DNA from: Stutzerimonas stutzeri
GTDB taxonomy: Bacteria > Pseudomonadota > Gammaproteobacteria > Pseudomonadales > Pseudomonadaceae
Length of the DNA: 64,000 nucleotides
NCBI RefSeq assembly: GCF_024448695.1
Contig: NZ_JAMOHY010000004.1
Span: forward strand, 62,001-126,000
Reading direction: 5' to 3'
A program made the position numbers and the translations under genes. The notes below the pieces were generated by a model. It was given only the letters and a program-made list of their open reading frames with translations, was not told the DNA's origin and searched no databases. Below, piece by piece: positions 28,371 to 36,673 of the stretch. Position 1 is the stretch's first letter. Every line of letters begins with the position of its first letter.

Positions 28371-29129
28371 ATGCGCATCAACGGCTTGACCACTACCGCT
28401 GCACTGACCCTGTGCCTGGCCGGCACCCATGCCTTCGCTCAATCCGCAACGGGCCCGATCTCGAACCTCGGCGTCATCGGCTCGCACAATCAGTACAAGC
28501 TGACCCTCGGCGATGAAAGCGACAAGGAGCGCCTCAACCAGGGCGGCCTGTATTACAACTTCGGCAACAAGCTGACCGGGCAGGAAGGCTTCATCTACCA
28601 GATCGGCGCCGAAGGCCAGTATCGCGACAAGGACGACGTGGAATACCTCTCCGCTCGAGCAGACCTGGATCTCGGATTGCGTGCAGCGCTGAGCACAAAC
28701 AACTACGTCGACCTGATCGTCGGCGGCGGTTATGACTGGGGCCGCATCGAGCAGGACGACGTACGCGTCGGCCTGCTTGAAGAAGACGTCAAGCTGACCA
28801 CCCGCTCGCCTTTCGCCAAGGCCGGCGTTGGCTACAACTACCTGACGCCGGACTACACCGTGCGCCTGGAAGTGGGCGCACGCTATTCCATCGAGGCCGA
28901 TAGCAAACTGGAGGTTGGCGGGGAGAGCGACACCGTCGATCTCAAGGAAAAGGTAAACCCCTACGGCGAGTTGAGCGTGCTCTGGAACAAGGGCATCAAC
29001 AACATGCCGATCAGCACCAGCCTGTATTACACCCAGACCCGCTATGAACTCGACAGCAACAGCGCACTTGCCGAAAACAGCAAGCTCAAGCAGGAGCAGG
29101 TGGGCCTGAAGGTTGGCCTGGCGTTCTAA
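28371..29129 (+). CDS. Outer-membrane beta-barrel protein
   Basis: 252 aa with a signal peptide cleaved after HAFA (about residue 23). The rest is alternating amphipathic strands such as YYNFGNKL and YVDLIVGGGYDWG, ending in a terminal phenylalanine (KVGLAF), the usual outer-membrane insertion signal. There is no OmpA domain. I cannot name a substrate. It stands alone between the CNNM gene and the convergent M23 peptidase. Confidence 0.75.
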   Translation: MRINGLTTTAALTLCLAGTHAFAQSATGPISNLGVIGSHNQYKLTLGDESDKERLNQGGLYYNFGNKLTGQEGFIYQIGAEGQYRDKDDVEYLSARADLDLGLRAALSTNNYVDLIVGGGYDWGRIEQDDVRVGLLEEDVKLTTRSPFAKAGVGYNYLTPDYTVRLEVGARYSIEADSKLEVGGESDTVDLKEKVNPYGELSVLWNKGINNMPISTSLYYTQTRYELDSNSALAENSKLKQEQVGLKVGLAF

Positions 29130-29149
29130 CAGGTTGCTGAAACTGCCCC

Positions 29150-29183
29150 GGCTTTCAACGAACCGCTGATCCCGCTGAAAGCC
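29150..29183. terminator. Weak bidirectional hairpin
   Basis: GGCTTTCA (29150-29157) pairs with TGAAAGCC (29176-29183) across an 18-base loop, between two convergent genes. No T-run. Confidence 0.35.
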
Positions 29184-29202
29184 ACGGCCTGCCGGACGCT
29201 CG

Positions 29203-30099
29203 TTACTCACCACCCACGGCGAAGTTCGGCAGGCTGCCCACTGGCTGGGAAAATTCGAAGGGAATCGATTCGACCGTCAGCCCGACATTGCGCTGCACCA
29301 CGAAATGCAGGTGCGGGCCCGTGCTGTTGCCGGTATTGCCCGAACGGGCGATGCTGCTGCCGGCGCTGACGCGCTGCCCCTCGCGCACCGCTACCGAGCC
29401 CTTCATCAGGTGCAGGTAGACGCCCATGGTGCCGTCGTCATGCAGGATGCGCACGAAGTTGCCAGCCGGATTATTGCCGCGCCCGCTCTGCTCGTTCTCC
29501 ACCCGCACCACCGTACCGCCACGCGCCGCGACGATGGGCGTACCCTCGGGCATCGCGATATCCACCGCATAGCGCCCCTTGGGCGTGAAGTGGCTGTACT
29601 GGCCGTTGGCGCCCTGGGTCAGGCGAAAGGGGCCGCCACGCCAGGGCAGCGGATACTTGTAAGGCTTGGGCAGCAGGCGCGGGTCGCCCAGCGCGTGGCG
29701 CAGCCGGGGCGTGTATTTCAGCGGACGGGACGGATCACGGGGTGCCAGCGTCGCCAGACGAATCTGGCTGCGCGGCGGCAGCACCCAGCGAATCGGCTTG
29801 TCCGGCACCCCAACTGCGTTCTGCACGCCGTCGAACTTCAGCTCGATATCCACTGGCGCATACAGGTCGTTGCGCACCAGCAAGGTTTCGCCTGCGGCAT
29901 GCTTGCGCGTCTCCAGCTTCACCTGATTGTCGAGCTTTTCGACCATGCGGTCGTTGAAGGTGAACACGGCTGCGCCCGACACGGCCTGGTCACTGTAGGT
30001 GACCACACCATTGGCATCGGTGTATTTGTAAATGGTCAGCGCCGAGGCCGGAAGGGCCAGCAAGGACAATCCGAGCAGCGCGAAAATACGTCCCGACAT
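29203..30099 (-). CDS. M23-family (LytM-type) peptidase with DUF4124 domain
   Basis: 298 aa from the ATG at 30097-30099. It has a signal peptide (1-20), then a DUF4124-like segment (IYKYTDANGVVTYSDQ) and a C-terminal M23 domain (about 175-285) with RYAVDIAMPEGTPIVAARGG, YLHLMKG and the HLHF zinc motif. The usual HxxxD ligand reads RYAVD; a nearby histidine in YSHFTPKGRYAVD may replace it. Periplasmic peptidoglycan endopeptidase or activator is likely. Confidence 0.82.
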   Translation of the reverse strand: MSGRIFALLGLSLLALPASALTIYKYTDANGVVTYSDQAVSGAAVFTFNDRMVEKLDNQVKLETRKHAAGETLLVRNDLYAPVDIELKFDGVQNAVGVPDKPIRWVLPPRSQIRLATLAPRDPSRPLKYTPRLRHALGDPRLLPKPYKYPLPWRGGPFRLTQGANGQYSHFTPKGRYAVDIAMPEGTPIVAARGGTVVRVENEQSGRGNNPAGNFVRILHDDGTMGVYLHLMKGSVAVREGQRVSAGSSIARSGNTGNSTGPHLHFVVQRNVGLTVESIPFEFSQPVGSLPNFAVGGE

Positions 30100-30253
30100 A
30101 GCGACAACTTCATGATGTGTGCAGAAGCCGCAGACTAGCAGCGCAATCGACTCTGCGCGAGTCGCCAACCATCGGGGTGTGAAGCGGTTCATTACCGTAA
30201 TGCACGCCAGTCGACAGGATGCAGCCCGGACGACTTGCCGCCGCCTTTCTGCT

Positions 30254-31183
30254 TCAGGCGCCGGGGACGAAGTGCCGCTGCGCCGTACCGCGGGCGATCA
30301 AGCGTGACAGATAGTCGAGTTTTTGCGGATCGCGATCGACGAAACGGAAGGTCAGTTGCAGCCATTCGCTATCGGGTTTCGGCTCGAACGCGGCGACCGC
30401 ATGCAGATAGCCGTTCAGCCTTGCCACCTCGCCGCCCTCGCCCTGCTCCAGATCAAGCACTGCGCCTTCAAGCACCTGCGGCAGGGTCTCGCCACGCCTG
30501 ACCACCAGCAACCCTTCCTTCAGGCTGAGCGCCTTGATCACACAGGCGAGCGTGCCCGAAGCCAGACGCAACTGCCCCTGCCCGCGCCCACCACTGACGG
30601 AGGGTTTTTCCACACGCGGCTGCACAAGCGGCATGGCTGCGCCCAGGGCGGGCCTGTCAGCAGCGGCGGACGCCGCAGGCGCTTCGGCCACTGCCGGCTT
30701 GAGTACCTCCGCCTTGCCACCCGTCAACGCGGCCAGTGAATCATTGGCCAGCCCGGTAGCCATGGTGCGCACAGGCGCGCTGGCAGCCAGCGCATCGAGC
30801 TTGCCGGCCCGCCCCAGCGCCTTGCGGACCTTGCCGGTCAGCTGCTCGTTGGTGAAGGGCTTGCCGATAAAATCGGATACCCCGGCCTGAATCGCCTGCA
30901 CCACGTTCTCCTTGTCACCCCGGCTGGTGACCATGATGAACGGCAGCGTCTTGAGTTTTTCCTGTTCGCGGCACCAGAAAAGCAGTTCCAGGCCTGACAT
31001 TTCAGGCATTTCCCAATCGCAGAGGATCAGGTCGAAGCGGTCGCGCTCAAGCATCTGCTGGGCCTTGCGCCCATTCACCGCTTCCTCGATGCGGATACCG
31101 GGAAACTGGCCACGCAGCCCCTTCTTGACGAGATCACGGATGAAAGGCGCATCATCCACCACCAGCACACTGACCTTGCTCAT
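30254..31183 (-). CDS. Response regulator with C-terminal PilZ-like domain
   Basis: 309 aa from the second of two adjacent ATGs, AGGAG being six bases away. The N-terminal CheY-like receiver has D10/D11, D56 in LILCDWEMPEM and the KPF lysine. A low-complexity Ala-rich linker (about 130-185) leads to a C-terminal region (about 200-309) that resembles PilZ in its end LQLTFRFVDRDPQKLDYLSRLI split around the ligand fold. If so, the output would be cyclic-di-GMP-related. The PilZ call is tentative. Confidence 0.7.
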   Translation of the reverse strand: MSKVSVLVVDDAPFIRDLVKKGLRGQFPGIRIEEAVNGRKAQQMLERDRFDLILCDWEMPEMSGLELLFWCREQEKLKTLPFIMVTSRGDKENVVQAIQAGVSDFIGKPFTNEQLTGKVRKALGRAGKLDALAASAPVRTMATGLANDSLAALTGGKAEVLKPAVAEAPAASAAADRPALGAAMPLVQPRVEKPSVSGGRGQGQLRLASGTLACVIKALSLKEGLLVVRRGETLPQVLEGAVLDLEQGEGGEVARLNGYLHAVAAFEPKPDSEWLQLTFRFVDRDPQKLDYLSRLIARGTAQRHFVPGA

Positions 31184-31359
31184 CATTCGCTCCTGCTTGA
31201 ATGGTCGCCAGCATAGCGGTAGCTGTGTATTGAAAAAAGCACGACCGTTAAGTGTTGCGTATTTCCCAGTGCCAAACAGTTCTGCCTCTGGGTGCCATGC
31301 GGGACAATCACCGGGCTGGCGCGGCATACTGCCCACCTTCGTTCAGCCCCGAGGCCATC

Positions 31360-32145
31360 ATGGTTCAGCACATACTCGTCGCCCACGACCTCAGTCCGGA
31401 AGCCGATCTGGCGTTGCGCCGCGCGGCACAACTGGCACGGCAAGGCCATGCACGCCTGAGCCTGTTGTACGTGCTCGATGAGCACGGCGATGAACAGCAG
31501 GCACGCGCCTACCTGCACGCCAGGCTGAACGAGGCGGGGCTAAGCGAGCTGCAACCCTGGATTCGCCGGGGACGACCCGTGGAGGAAATCCTGACCCAGG
31601 CAAGCGGGCTGGAAGCGGACCTGCTGGTGCTCGGCCAGCACCATCGCCGGTCGCCCCAGGGTTTCGCCGGCACCACCCTGGAACGCATCCTGCTGGGCTG
31701 CCCGATTCCCCTGTTGCTCGCCATCACGCCTGCGCAGCCCTATTCACGCGCTCTGGCTGCCCTGGACTACTCGCGCTGCGCCAGCCGCGCCCTGCAGACG
31801 GCCTGGCAGCTATTGCCGAGCGGCGCCGAACTGACCGCACTGAATATCCATGAAGTGGCTGAAGTGCACAGCCCGGACGAAGACGAGCGCGTGCTGCAAC
31901 AGGAATTGTTCGAGCAACTGACCGAGGACCTTAAGGCCGGGCTGCCCGACAACGGCGCGCTGCTCAAGTCGACACTGCGTCAGGGCGAGCGCAGCAACTG
32001 CCTGGATTCGGCGATTGCCGAACTGCAGCCACAACTGCTGGCCCTCGGCGGTCATAGTCGTGGCGAGATGAGCAGCGCGCTGCTGGGCAGCCTGACTCGG
32101 CAATACCTGGATCACCCGCCCTGCGACGTACTGATTGCGCGCTGA
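31360..32145 (+). CDS. Tandem universal stress protein (UspA family)
   Basis: 261 aa with two Usp domains in series (about 1-140 and 141-261). Each ends in the nucleotide-binding type of segment: LLVLGQHHRRSPQGFAGTTLERILL in part, and ALGGHSRGEMSSALLGSLTRQYL in part. These cytoplasmic proteins appear in stationary phase or stress; targets are unknown. It is convergent with the ParA-like gene. Confidence 0.82.
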   Translation: MVQHILVAHDLSPEADLALRRAAQLARQGHARLSLLYVLDEHGDEQQARAYLHARLNEAGLSELQPWIRRGRPVEEILTQASGLEADLLVLGQHHRRSPQGFAGTTLERILLGCPIPLLLAITPAQPYSRALAALDYSRCASRALQTAWQLLPSGAELTALNIHEVAEVHSPDEDERVLQQELFEQLTEDLKAGLPDNGALLKSTLRQGERSNCLDSAIAELQPQLLALGGHSRGEMSSALLGSLTRQYLDHPPCDVLIAR

Positions 32146-32148
32146 AAC

Positions 32149-32165
32149 CTGCAGCGAAGCTGCAG
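32149..32165. terminator. Short hairpin between convergent genes
   Basis: CTGCAGC (32149-32155) and GCTGCAG (32159-32165) with loop GAA, overlapping no gene. Weak but well placed to stop both transcripts. Confidence 0.4.
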
Positions 32166-32939
32166 TCAGACTGCGCCCTCAAGATACTCATGCAATTCGA
32201 CAAACTGCCGGGTCAGCTTGTGCCTTGGGTCGAAATGGATCAGCGGCATACAGGCCTGGTGGGATTCACGCATCCGCACCGAACTCATCAGATGCACCGG
32301 CAGCATAGGCAGTCCCTCGGCCAGCATTTCCTCGATCATCTGCTGTGGCAGGGCCGCCCGCGGTTGCAACTGGTTGACCACGATGCCTTCGACTACCAGG
32401 CCTTCGTTATGGTCTTCCTGCAACTCCTCGATCTCAGCGAGCAGACCGTACAGCGCCTGCCGGGAGAAGCTGTCGCAGTCGAAGGGGATCAGGCAACGAT
32501 CCGCCGCAATCAACGCTGAAACGGTATAGAAGTTGAGGACCGGCGGCGTATCGATATAGATACGCTCGTAGTCGTCATCAAGACCGTCCAGAAGCTTACG
32601 CAGCTTGTTGATCTTGTGCTTGGCTTCGAGCTTGGGCTGCAGATCTGCCAGTTCGGCGGTGGCCGTAATCAGGTGCAGGTTGTCGAAGCGCGTTTCGATG
32701 ATCGGCGGACGCGCCTTCTTGCCGGCCGCGCCGCCGGCCAGCACCTGCTTGAAGAAGTCGGCGATGCCGGTGGGGATATCGTCACCCGTCAAGCCGGTGA
32801 GGTAATGACTGGAGTTGGCCTGGGCATCGAGATCAATCAGCAGCGTGCGATAGCCCTGCGAGGCGCTGACGGCAGCGAGGTTGCAGGCGATGCTGGACTT
32901 GCCGACACCCCCCTTCTGATTGAACACGACCCTGCGCAT
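32166..32939 (-). CDS. ParA-family ATPase without a ParB partner
   Basis: 257 aa. The deviant Walker A motif KGGVGKS is at residues 9-15, with IDLDAQANSS and IYIDTPP further on. ParA proteins use ATP to position DNA or protein cargo. No parB, parS or plasmid gene is nearby; it stands alone between usp and thyA. A role in positioning another cargo such as a chemotaxis or surface complex is possible but not shown. Confidence 0.8.
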   Translation of the reverse strand: MRRVVFNQKGGVGKSSIACNLAAVSASQGYRTLLIDLDAQANSSHYLTGLTGDDIPTGIADFFKQVLAGGAAGKKARPPIIETRFDNLHLITATAELADLQPKLEAKHKINKLRKLLDGLDDDYERIYIDTPPVLNFYTVSALIAADRCLIPFDCDSFSRQALYGLLAEIEELQEDHNEGLVVEGIVVNQLQPRAALPQQMIEEMLAEGLPMLPVHLMSSVRMRESHQACMPLIHFDPRHKLTRQFVELHEYLEGAV

Positions 32940-33033
32940 GCCATAGCTCCCGAAATACAGTTCGGTCGAGTCTATAGGGCAAATGTGACAACGCGATTAA
33001 ACCGGTGAGCTTTTGCGACCAAAGTTCAGGGGG

Positions 33034-33840
33034 TCACACCGCTACTGGGGCCTTGATATGCGGATGGGCCTGATAATCGACGAGTTCGAAGTCCTCGAAG
33101 CGGAAGGCGAACAGATCCTTCACGTCCGGATTGAGCTTCATCGTCGGCAGCGCCAGCGGCTCGCGAGCCAGTTGCAGGTCGGCCTGCTCCAGGTGATTGG
33201 AATAGAGGTGGCAATCGCCGCCGCTCCAGATGAACTCGCCCGGTTGCAGATCGCAGACCTGCGCCACCATCAGCGTCAGCAATGCGTAGCTGGCGATGTT
33301 GAAAGGTACGCCGAGGAAGATGTCGGCCGAACGCTGGTACAGCTGGCAGCTGAGCTTGCCGTCGGCAACATAGAACTGGAACAGCGCATGGCACGGCGGC
33401 AGGGCCATCTGGTCCACCAGCGCGGGGTTCCAGGCTGAAACGATGAGGCGACGGGAATCCGGATTGCTCCTGATCATCTGCACCAGCCTGGCGATCTGAT
33501 CCACCGACTCGCCATTGGGCGACGGCCAGTTGCGCCACTGGTAGCCATACACCGGCCCCAGCTCACCGTTTTCGTCGGCCCACTCATCCCAGATGCGCAC
33601 GCCGTTATCCTTCAGATACTTGATGTTGGTGTCCCCCTGAAGGAACCACAGCAGCTCGTGGATGATGGACTTGAGGTGGCACTTCTTGGTGGTGACCAGC
33701 GGAAAACCTTCGGCCAGATCGAAGCGCATCTGATGGCCGAACACGCTGTAGGTGCCGGTGCCGGTACGATCACTCTTGAAGGTGCCGTGGTCGCGCACGT
33801 GGCGCATCAGGTCGAGGTACTGTTTCATCGATTGACTCAA
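33034..33840 (-). CDS. thyA: Thymidylate synthase
   Basis: 268 aa (E. coli 264). It methylates dUMP to dTMP with methylene-tetrahydrofolate. The active-site cysteine is in [15 protein letters not shown], and the folate/dUMP motif [18 protein letters not shown] follows. It lies downstream of lgt on the same strand, 94 bases away, a widely conserved pairing in gamma-proteobacteria. Confidence 0.96.
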   Translation of the reverse strand: MSQSMKQYLDLMRHVRDHGTFKSDRTGTGTYSVFGHQMRFDLAEGFPLVTTKKCHLKSIIHELLWFLQGDTNIKYLKDNGVRIWDEWADENGELGPVYGYQWRNWPSPNGESVDQIARLVQMIRSNPDSRRLIVSAWNPALVDQMALPPCHALFQFYVADGKLSCQLYQRSADIFLGVPFNIASYALLTLMVAQVCDLQPGEFIWSGGDCHLYSNHLEQADLQLAREPLALPTMKLNPDVKDLFAFRFEDFELVDYQAHPHIKAPVAV

Positions 33841-33934
33841 AGCAGGCGCCGAAGCGCGGTGAAAAGGCTGCGCGAATAGTAAAAGGCCTGCGCCCCGCTT
33901 GTCGCCCTTGCGGCGACAGGCAGGGTCAATGATC

Positions 33935-34735
33935 TCAGGCCGGCGCCCGACCCGCGTCGCGGCGATAGCCCCAGACGATCATCGCCAGGCCGAGCAGGAT
34001 CATCGGCACGCAGAGTACCTGGCCCATGGTCAGCCAGCCGAAGGCCAGATAGCCGAGCTGCGCATCCGGCACCCGCACGAACTCGACGATGAAGCGGAAG
34101 ATGCCGTAGCACACCGCGAACAGCCCGGAAACCGCCATGGTCGGCCGCGGCTTGCGTGAATAGAACCAGAGGATCAGGAACAGCGCGACGCCTTCCAGCG
34201 CGAACTGGTAAAGCTGCGAAGGATGGCGGGCCAGTTGCTGCGGATCGGTCGGGAAGACCATGGCCCAGGGCACGTCGGTCGCCTTACCCCAGAGTTCGGC
34301 ATTGATGAAGTTGCCGATGCGTCCGGCGCCCAGGCCGATGGGCACGAACGGTGCGATGAAGTCCATCAGCTCGAAGAAGCTCTTGCCGTTGCGCCGGGCG
34401 AAGATCCAGCTGCACAGCAGTACGCCGATCAGTCCGCCGTGGAAGGACATGCCGCCCTTCCACACCTGCAAAATCAGGCTTGGATCATTGATGTAGGCAG
34501 CCAGATCGTAGAACAGCACATAGCCCAGGCGCCCACCGACGATCACCCCCATGGCCACCCAGAACACCAGGTCGGACAGCTTGTCCTTGGGCCATTCGGG
34601 TGCGAAGCGTTGCACCCGCAGCGAGGCCAGCCACCAGGCGCCGCCAATGCCGATCAGGTACATCAGACCGTACCAGTGAATCTGCAATGGCCCCAGGGAA
34701 ACGGCCACGGGGTCTATCTGTGGATAGGCCAGCAT
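33935..34735 (-). CDS. lgt: Prolipoprotein diacylglyceryl transferase
   Basis: 266 aa from the ATG at 34733-34735; the longer frame is shadow sequence. Seven hydrophobic segments, with the Lgt signature [13 protein letters not shown] and the HGGLIG histidine region. It adds diacylglycerol to the lipobox cysteine of lipoproteins, such as the LemA encoded in this window. It is followed by thyA. Confidence 0.95.
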   Translation of the reverse strand: MLAYPQIDPVAVSLGPLQIHWYGLMYLIGIGGAWWLASLRVQRFAPEWPKDKLSDLVFWVAMGVIVGGRLGYVLFYDLAAYINDPSLILQVWKGGMSFHGGLIGVLLCSWIFARRNGKSFFELMDFIAPFVPIGLGAGRIGNFINAELWGKATDVPWAMVFPTDPQQLARHPSQLYQFALEGVALFLILWFYSRKPRPTMAVSGLFAVCYGIFRFIVEFVRVPDAQLGYLAFGWLTMGQVLCVPMILLGLAMIVWGYRRDAGRAPA

Positions 34736-34749
34736 CCAGCGCTCCTCAC

Positions 34750-35532
34750 TCAAATCAGAAAATTGATACCGACAACCAGTAGCAGTAGCGCAAACAGCCG
34801 CTTGAGCATTTTTGGCGACAGACGGTGCGCCAGATTGGCGCCATATCGGGCGAAAAACATGCTGGTGACGGCAATACCGACCATCGCCGGCAGATAGACG
34901 AAACCAAAGCTCAACGGCGGCAGTTGCTCGTTGTGCCAGCCGACCATCATGAAACTCAGCGCTCCGGCGATGGCAATCGGCAGCCCGCAGGCGGCAGAGG
35001 TGGCGACCGCCTGCTGCATCGGCACACTGCGCCAACTGAGAAACGGCACCGTGAGTGATCCGCCGCCAATGCCGAAGATCGCCGATGCCCAGCCAATCAC
35101 CACGCCGGCGATGGACAAACCGGGCTTGCCGGGCACGTCGCCGCTGGCCTTGGGCTTGATGTCAAAGCCCATCTGAATGGCCATGAGGATCGCGAATACA
35201 CCGATGATCTTCTGCAGCACCGGCCCCTGGATCGCATCGGCAGTCAGACTGCCCAGCACAGCGCCAACGACGATGCCGAACGTCATCCAGAGCACCAGCG
35301 GCCAACGCACCGCGCCCTTGCGCTGATGCGCGAGGATCGAATTAATCGAGGTAAAGACGATGGTCGCCAGAGAAGTACCAACGGCCAGATGCGTCAGCAC
35401 TTCCGGTGCGAAGCCTTGCAGGGTAAAGCTGAAGACCAGCACCGGTACGATCACCAGGCCGCCACCGACGCCGAACAGGCCGGCCAGCACACCGGCCACA
35501 GAGCCGAGAATCAGATAAAGCACGAACTCCAT
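34750..35532 (-). CDS. TauE/SafE family sulfite/anion exporter-like permease
   Basis: 260 aa from the ATG at 35530-35532, with AGGA eight bases upstream; an ATG nine bases earlier lacks spacing. Eight hydrophobic segments and the duplicated motif [13 protein letters not shown] / [12 protein letters not shown] are typical of TauE/SafE. Members export sulfite or sulfonates; the substrate here is unknown. It lies 14 bases ahead of lgt and is probably co-transcribed. Confidence 0.82.
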   Translation of the reverse strand: MEFVLYLILGSVAGVLAGLFGVGGGLVIVPVLVFSFTLQGFAPEVLTHLAVGTSLATIVFTSINSILAHQRKGAVRWPLVLWMTFGIVVGAVLGSLTADAIQGPVLQKIIGVFAILMAIQMGFDIKPKASGDVPGKPGLSIAGVVIGWASAIFGIGGGSLTVPFLSWRSVPMQQAVATSAACGLPIAIAGALSFMMVGWHNEQLPPLSFGFVYLPAMVGIAVTSMFFARYGANLAHRLSPKMLKRLFALLLLVVGINFLI

Positions 35533-35714
35533 TGGAGTCATCCTGAAAAAACAAAGCGGCATGGTAGCTGAAAAACGGCCCGGCAGCGGCAGGCCAAGGA
35601 CGTGCAGTTTTTGATCAGACCAGGCTCGCCTTCTGACTTCCAGTACCAGAAGGATGCGTGACCCAACCTGTATTTTCGTCTAGCCTCCAGCCTCCCTCGT
35701 CTTTTTCGATTTCC

Positions 35715-36491
35715 ATGTGCCTGATCGTTTTCGCCTGGCAACCCAGGCAGCCCGTACCGCTGGTGGTCGCGGCCAACCGTGACGAATTCCATGAGCGCCC
35801 CAGCCAGCCACTGGCGCCCTGGACTGAGATGCCCGAACTGATCGCCGGACGAGATCTGCAAGCGGGCGGCACCTGGATGGGCATGACCCTGGACGGACGC
35901 TTCGCCGCCCTGACCAACATCCGCTGTCCCGGCCAGATCGCCGGCCCTCGCTCGCGTGGCGAGTTACCGGAGCGCTACTTGCGCGGCCAGTTTTCACCCG
36001 AGGTCTATCTGTCGCAGCTGCAGGCGCAGCGCTCGGACTATGCCGGCTTCAACCTGCTGGTAGGTGACACCCAGTCGCTCTGGCACCTGAACTCCCAAGA
36101 AGGCATGCCGCGCCGGCTTGAACCGGGCATTTACGGACTGTCCAACGCTTCGCTGGATACGCCCTGGCCAAAACTGGTTCGCGCGAAAAGTGCCCTGGCC
36201 AGCAGCCTGGAGCAGGAGCACTTCGACGCCGAAGCCCTGCTGCAGCTGCTGACCGACACCTGGAAGCCCGCTACTGATCGGCTGCCCAATACCGGGGTAA
36301 CCCCGGAGCTGGAAGCCTTGTTGTCGAGCATATTCATCACCAGCCAGAACTATGGCACCCGCGCCAGCACGGCACTGATACGCCGCAGCGATGGCTCACT
36401 GGAGATACTGGAACGCAGCTTCGGCCCCGACGGCAGATTGGGCGAGGTTCATTTCATTCACCCCGAGAGTCGCCGAGAACCCAACCCGTAG
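35715..36491 (+). CDS. NRDE (TANGO2-like) family protein
   Basis: 258 aa from ATG 35715 as MCLIVFAWQP. The Cys2 and the NRDE motif (AANRDEFHERP) match the NRDE/TANGO2 family, whose fold suggests an Ntn-type hydrolase with Cys2 exposed on Met removal. The biochemical role is unknown. The longer upstream frame has no family match. A repeat-like segment overlaps the stop. Confidence 0.85.
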   Translation: MCLIVFAWQPRQPVPLVVAANRDEFHERPSQPLAPWTEMPELIAGRDLQAGGTWMGMTLDGRFAALTNIRCPGQIAGPRSRGELPERYLRGQFSPEVYLSQLQAQRSDYAGFNLLVGDTQSLWHLNSQEGMPRRLEPGIYGLSNASLDTPWPKLVRAKSALASSLEQEHFDAEALLQLLTDTWKPATDRLPNTGVTPELEALLSSIFITSQNYGTRASTALIRRSDGSLEILERSFGPDGRLGEVHFIHPESRREPNP

Positions 36492-36529
36492 GGACGATTT
36501 CATTGAAGGCCGACTGAGTTCGGTCCTAC
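36488..36529. repeat. REP-like fragment after the NRDE gene
   Basis: Bounded by GTAGG (36488-36492) and CCTAC (36525-36529), with GGCCGACTGAGTTCGGTCC inside. It resembles the GTAGGACCGA dispersed repeats of Pseudomonas but the stem is weak. Confidence 0.35.
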
Positions 36530-36673
36530 AGCAAGGTGAAAAACCGGGTTTACGGGTTGTAAATGAGCCTTTGACTCGCTTCGCTCACCCCTTCGGGGCT
36601 GTGCTAAAAGCGCGTTCACCCTTTCGCCTGTGAAATGCTGTTAACACATCACAGGCCTTGGAAGGACGGCGCC

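Noticed and set aside
29203-30099. M23 domain judged inactive because of RYAVD in place of HxxxD
   Set aside because: A histidine sits a few residues upstream and such variants occur in the family, so loss of activity is not supported.
32166-32939. Plasmid or integrated-element origin because of parA
   Set aside because: No parB, rep, integrase or att sites nearby and flanking genes are ordinary core genes.
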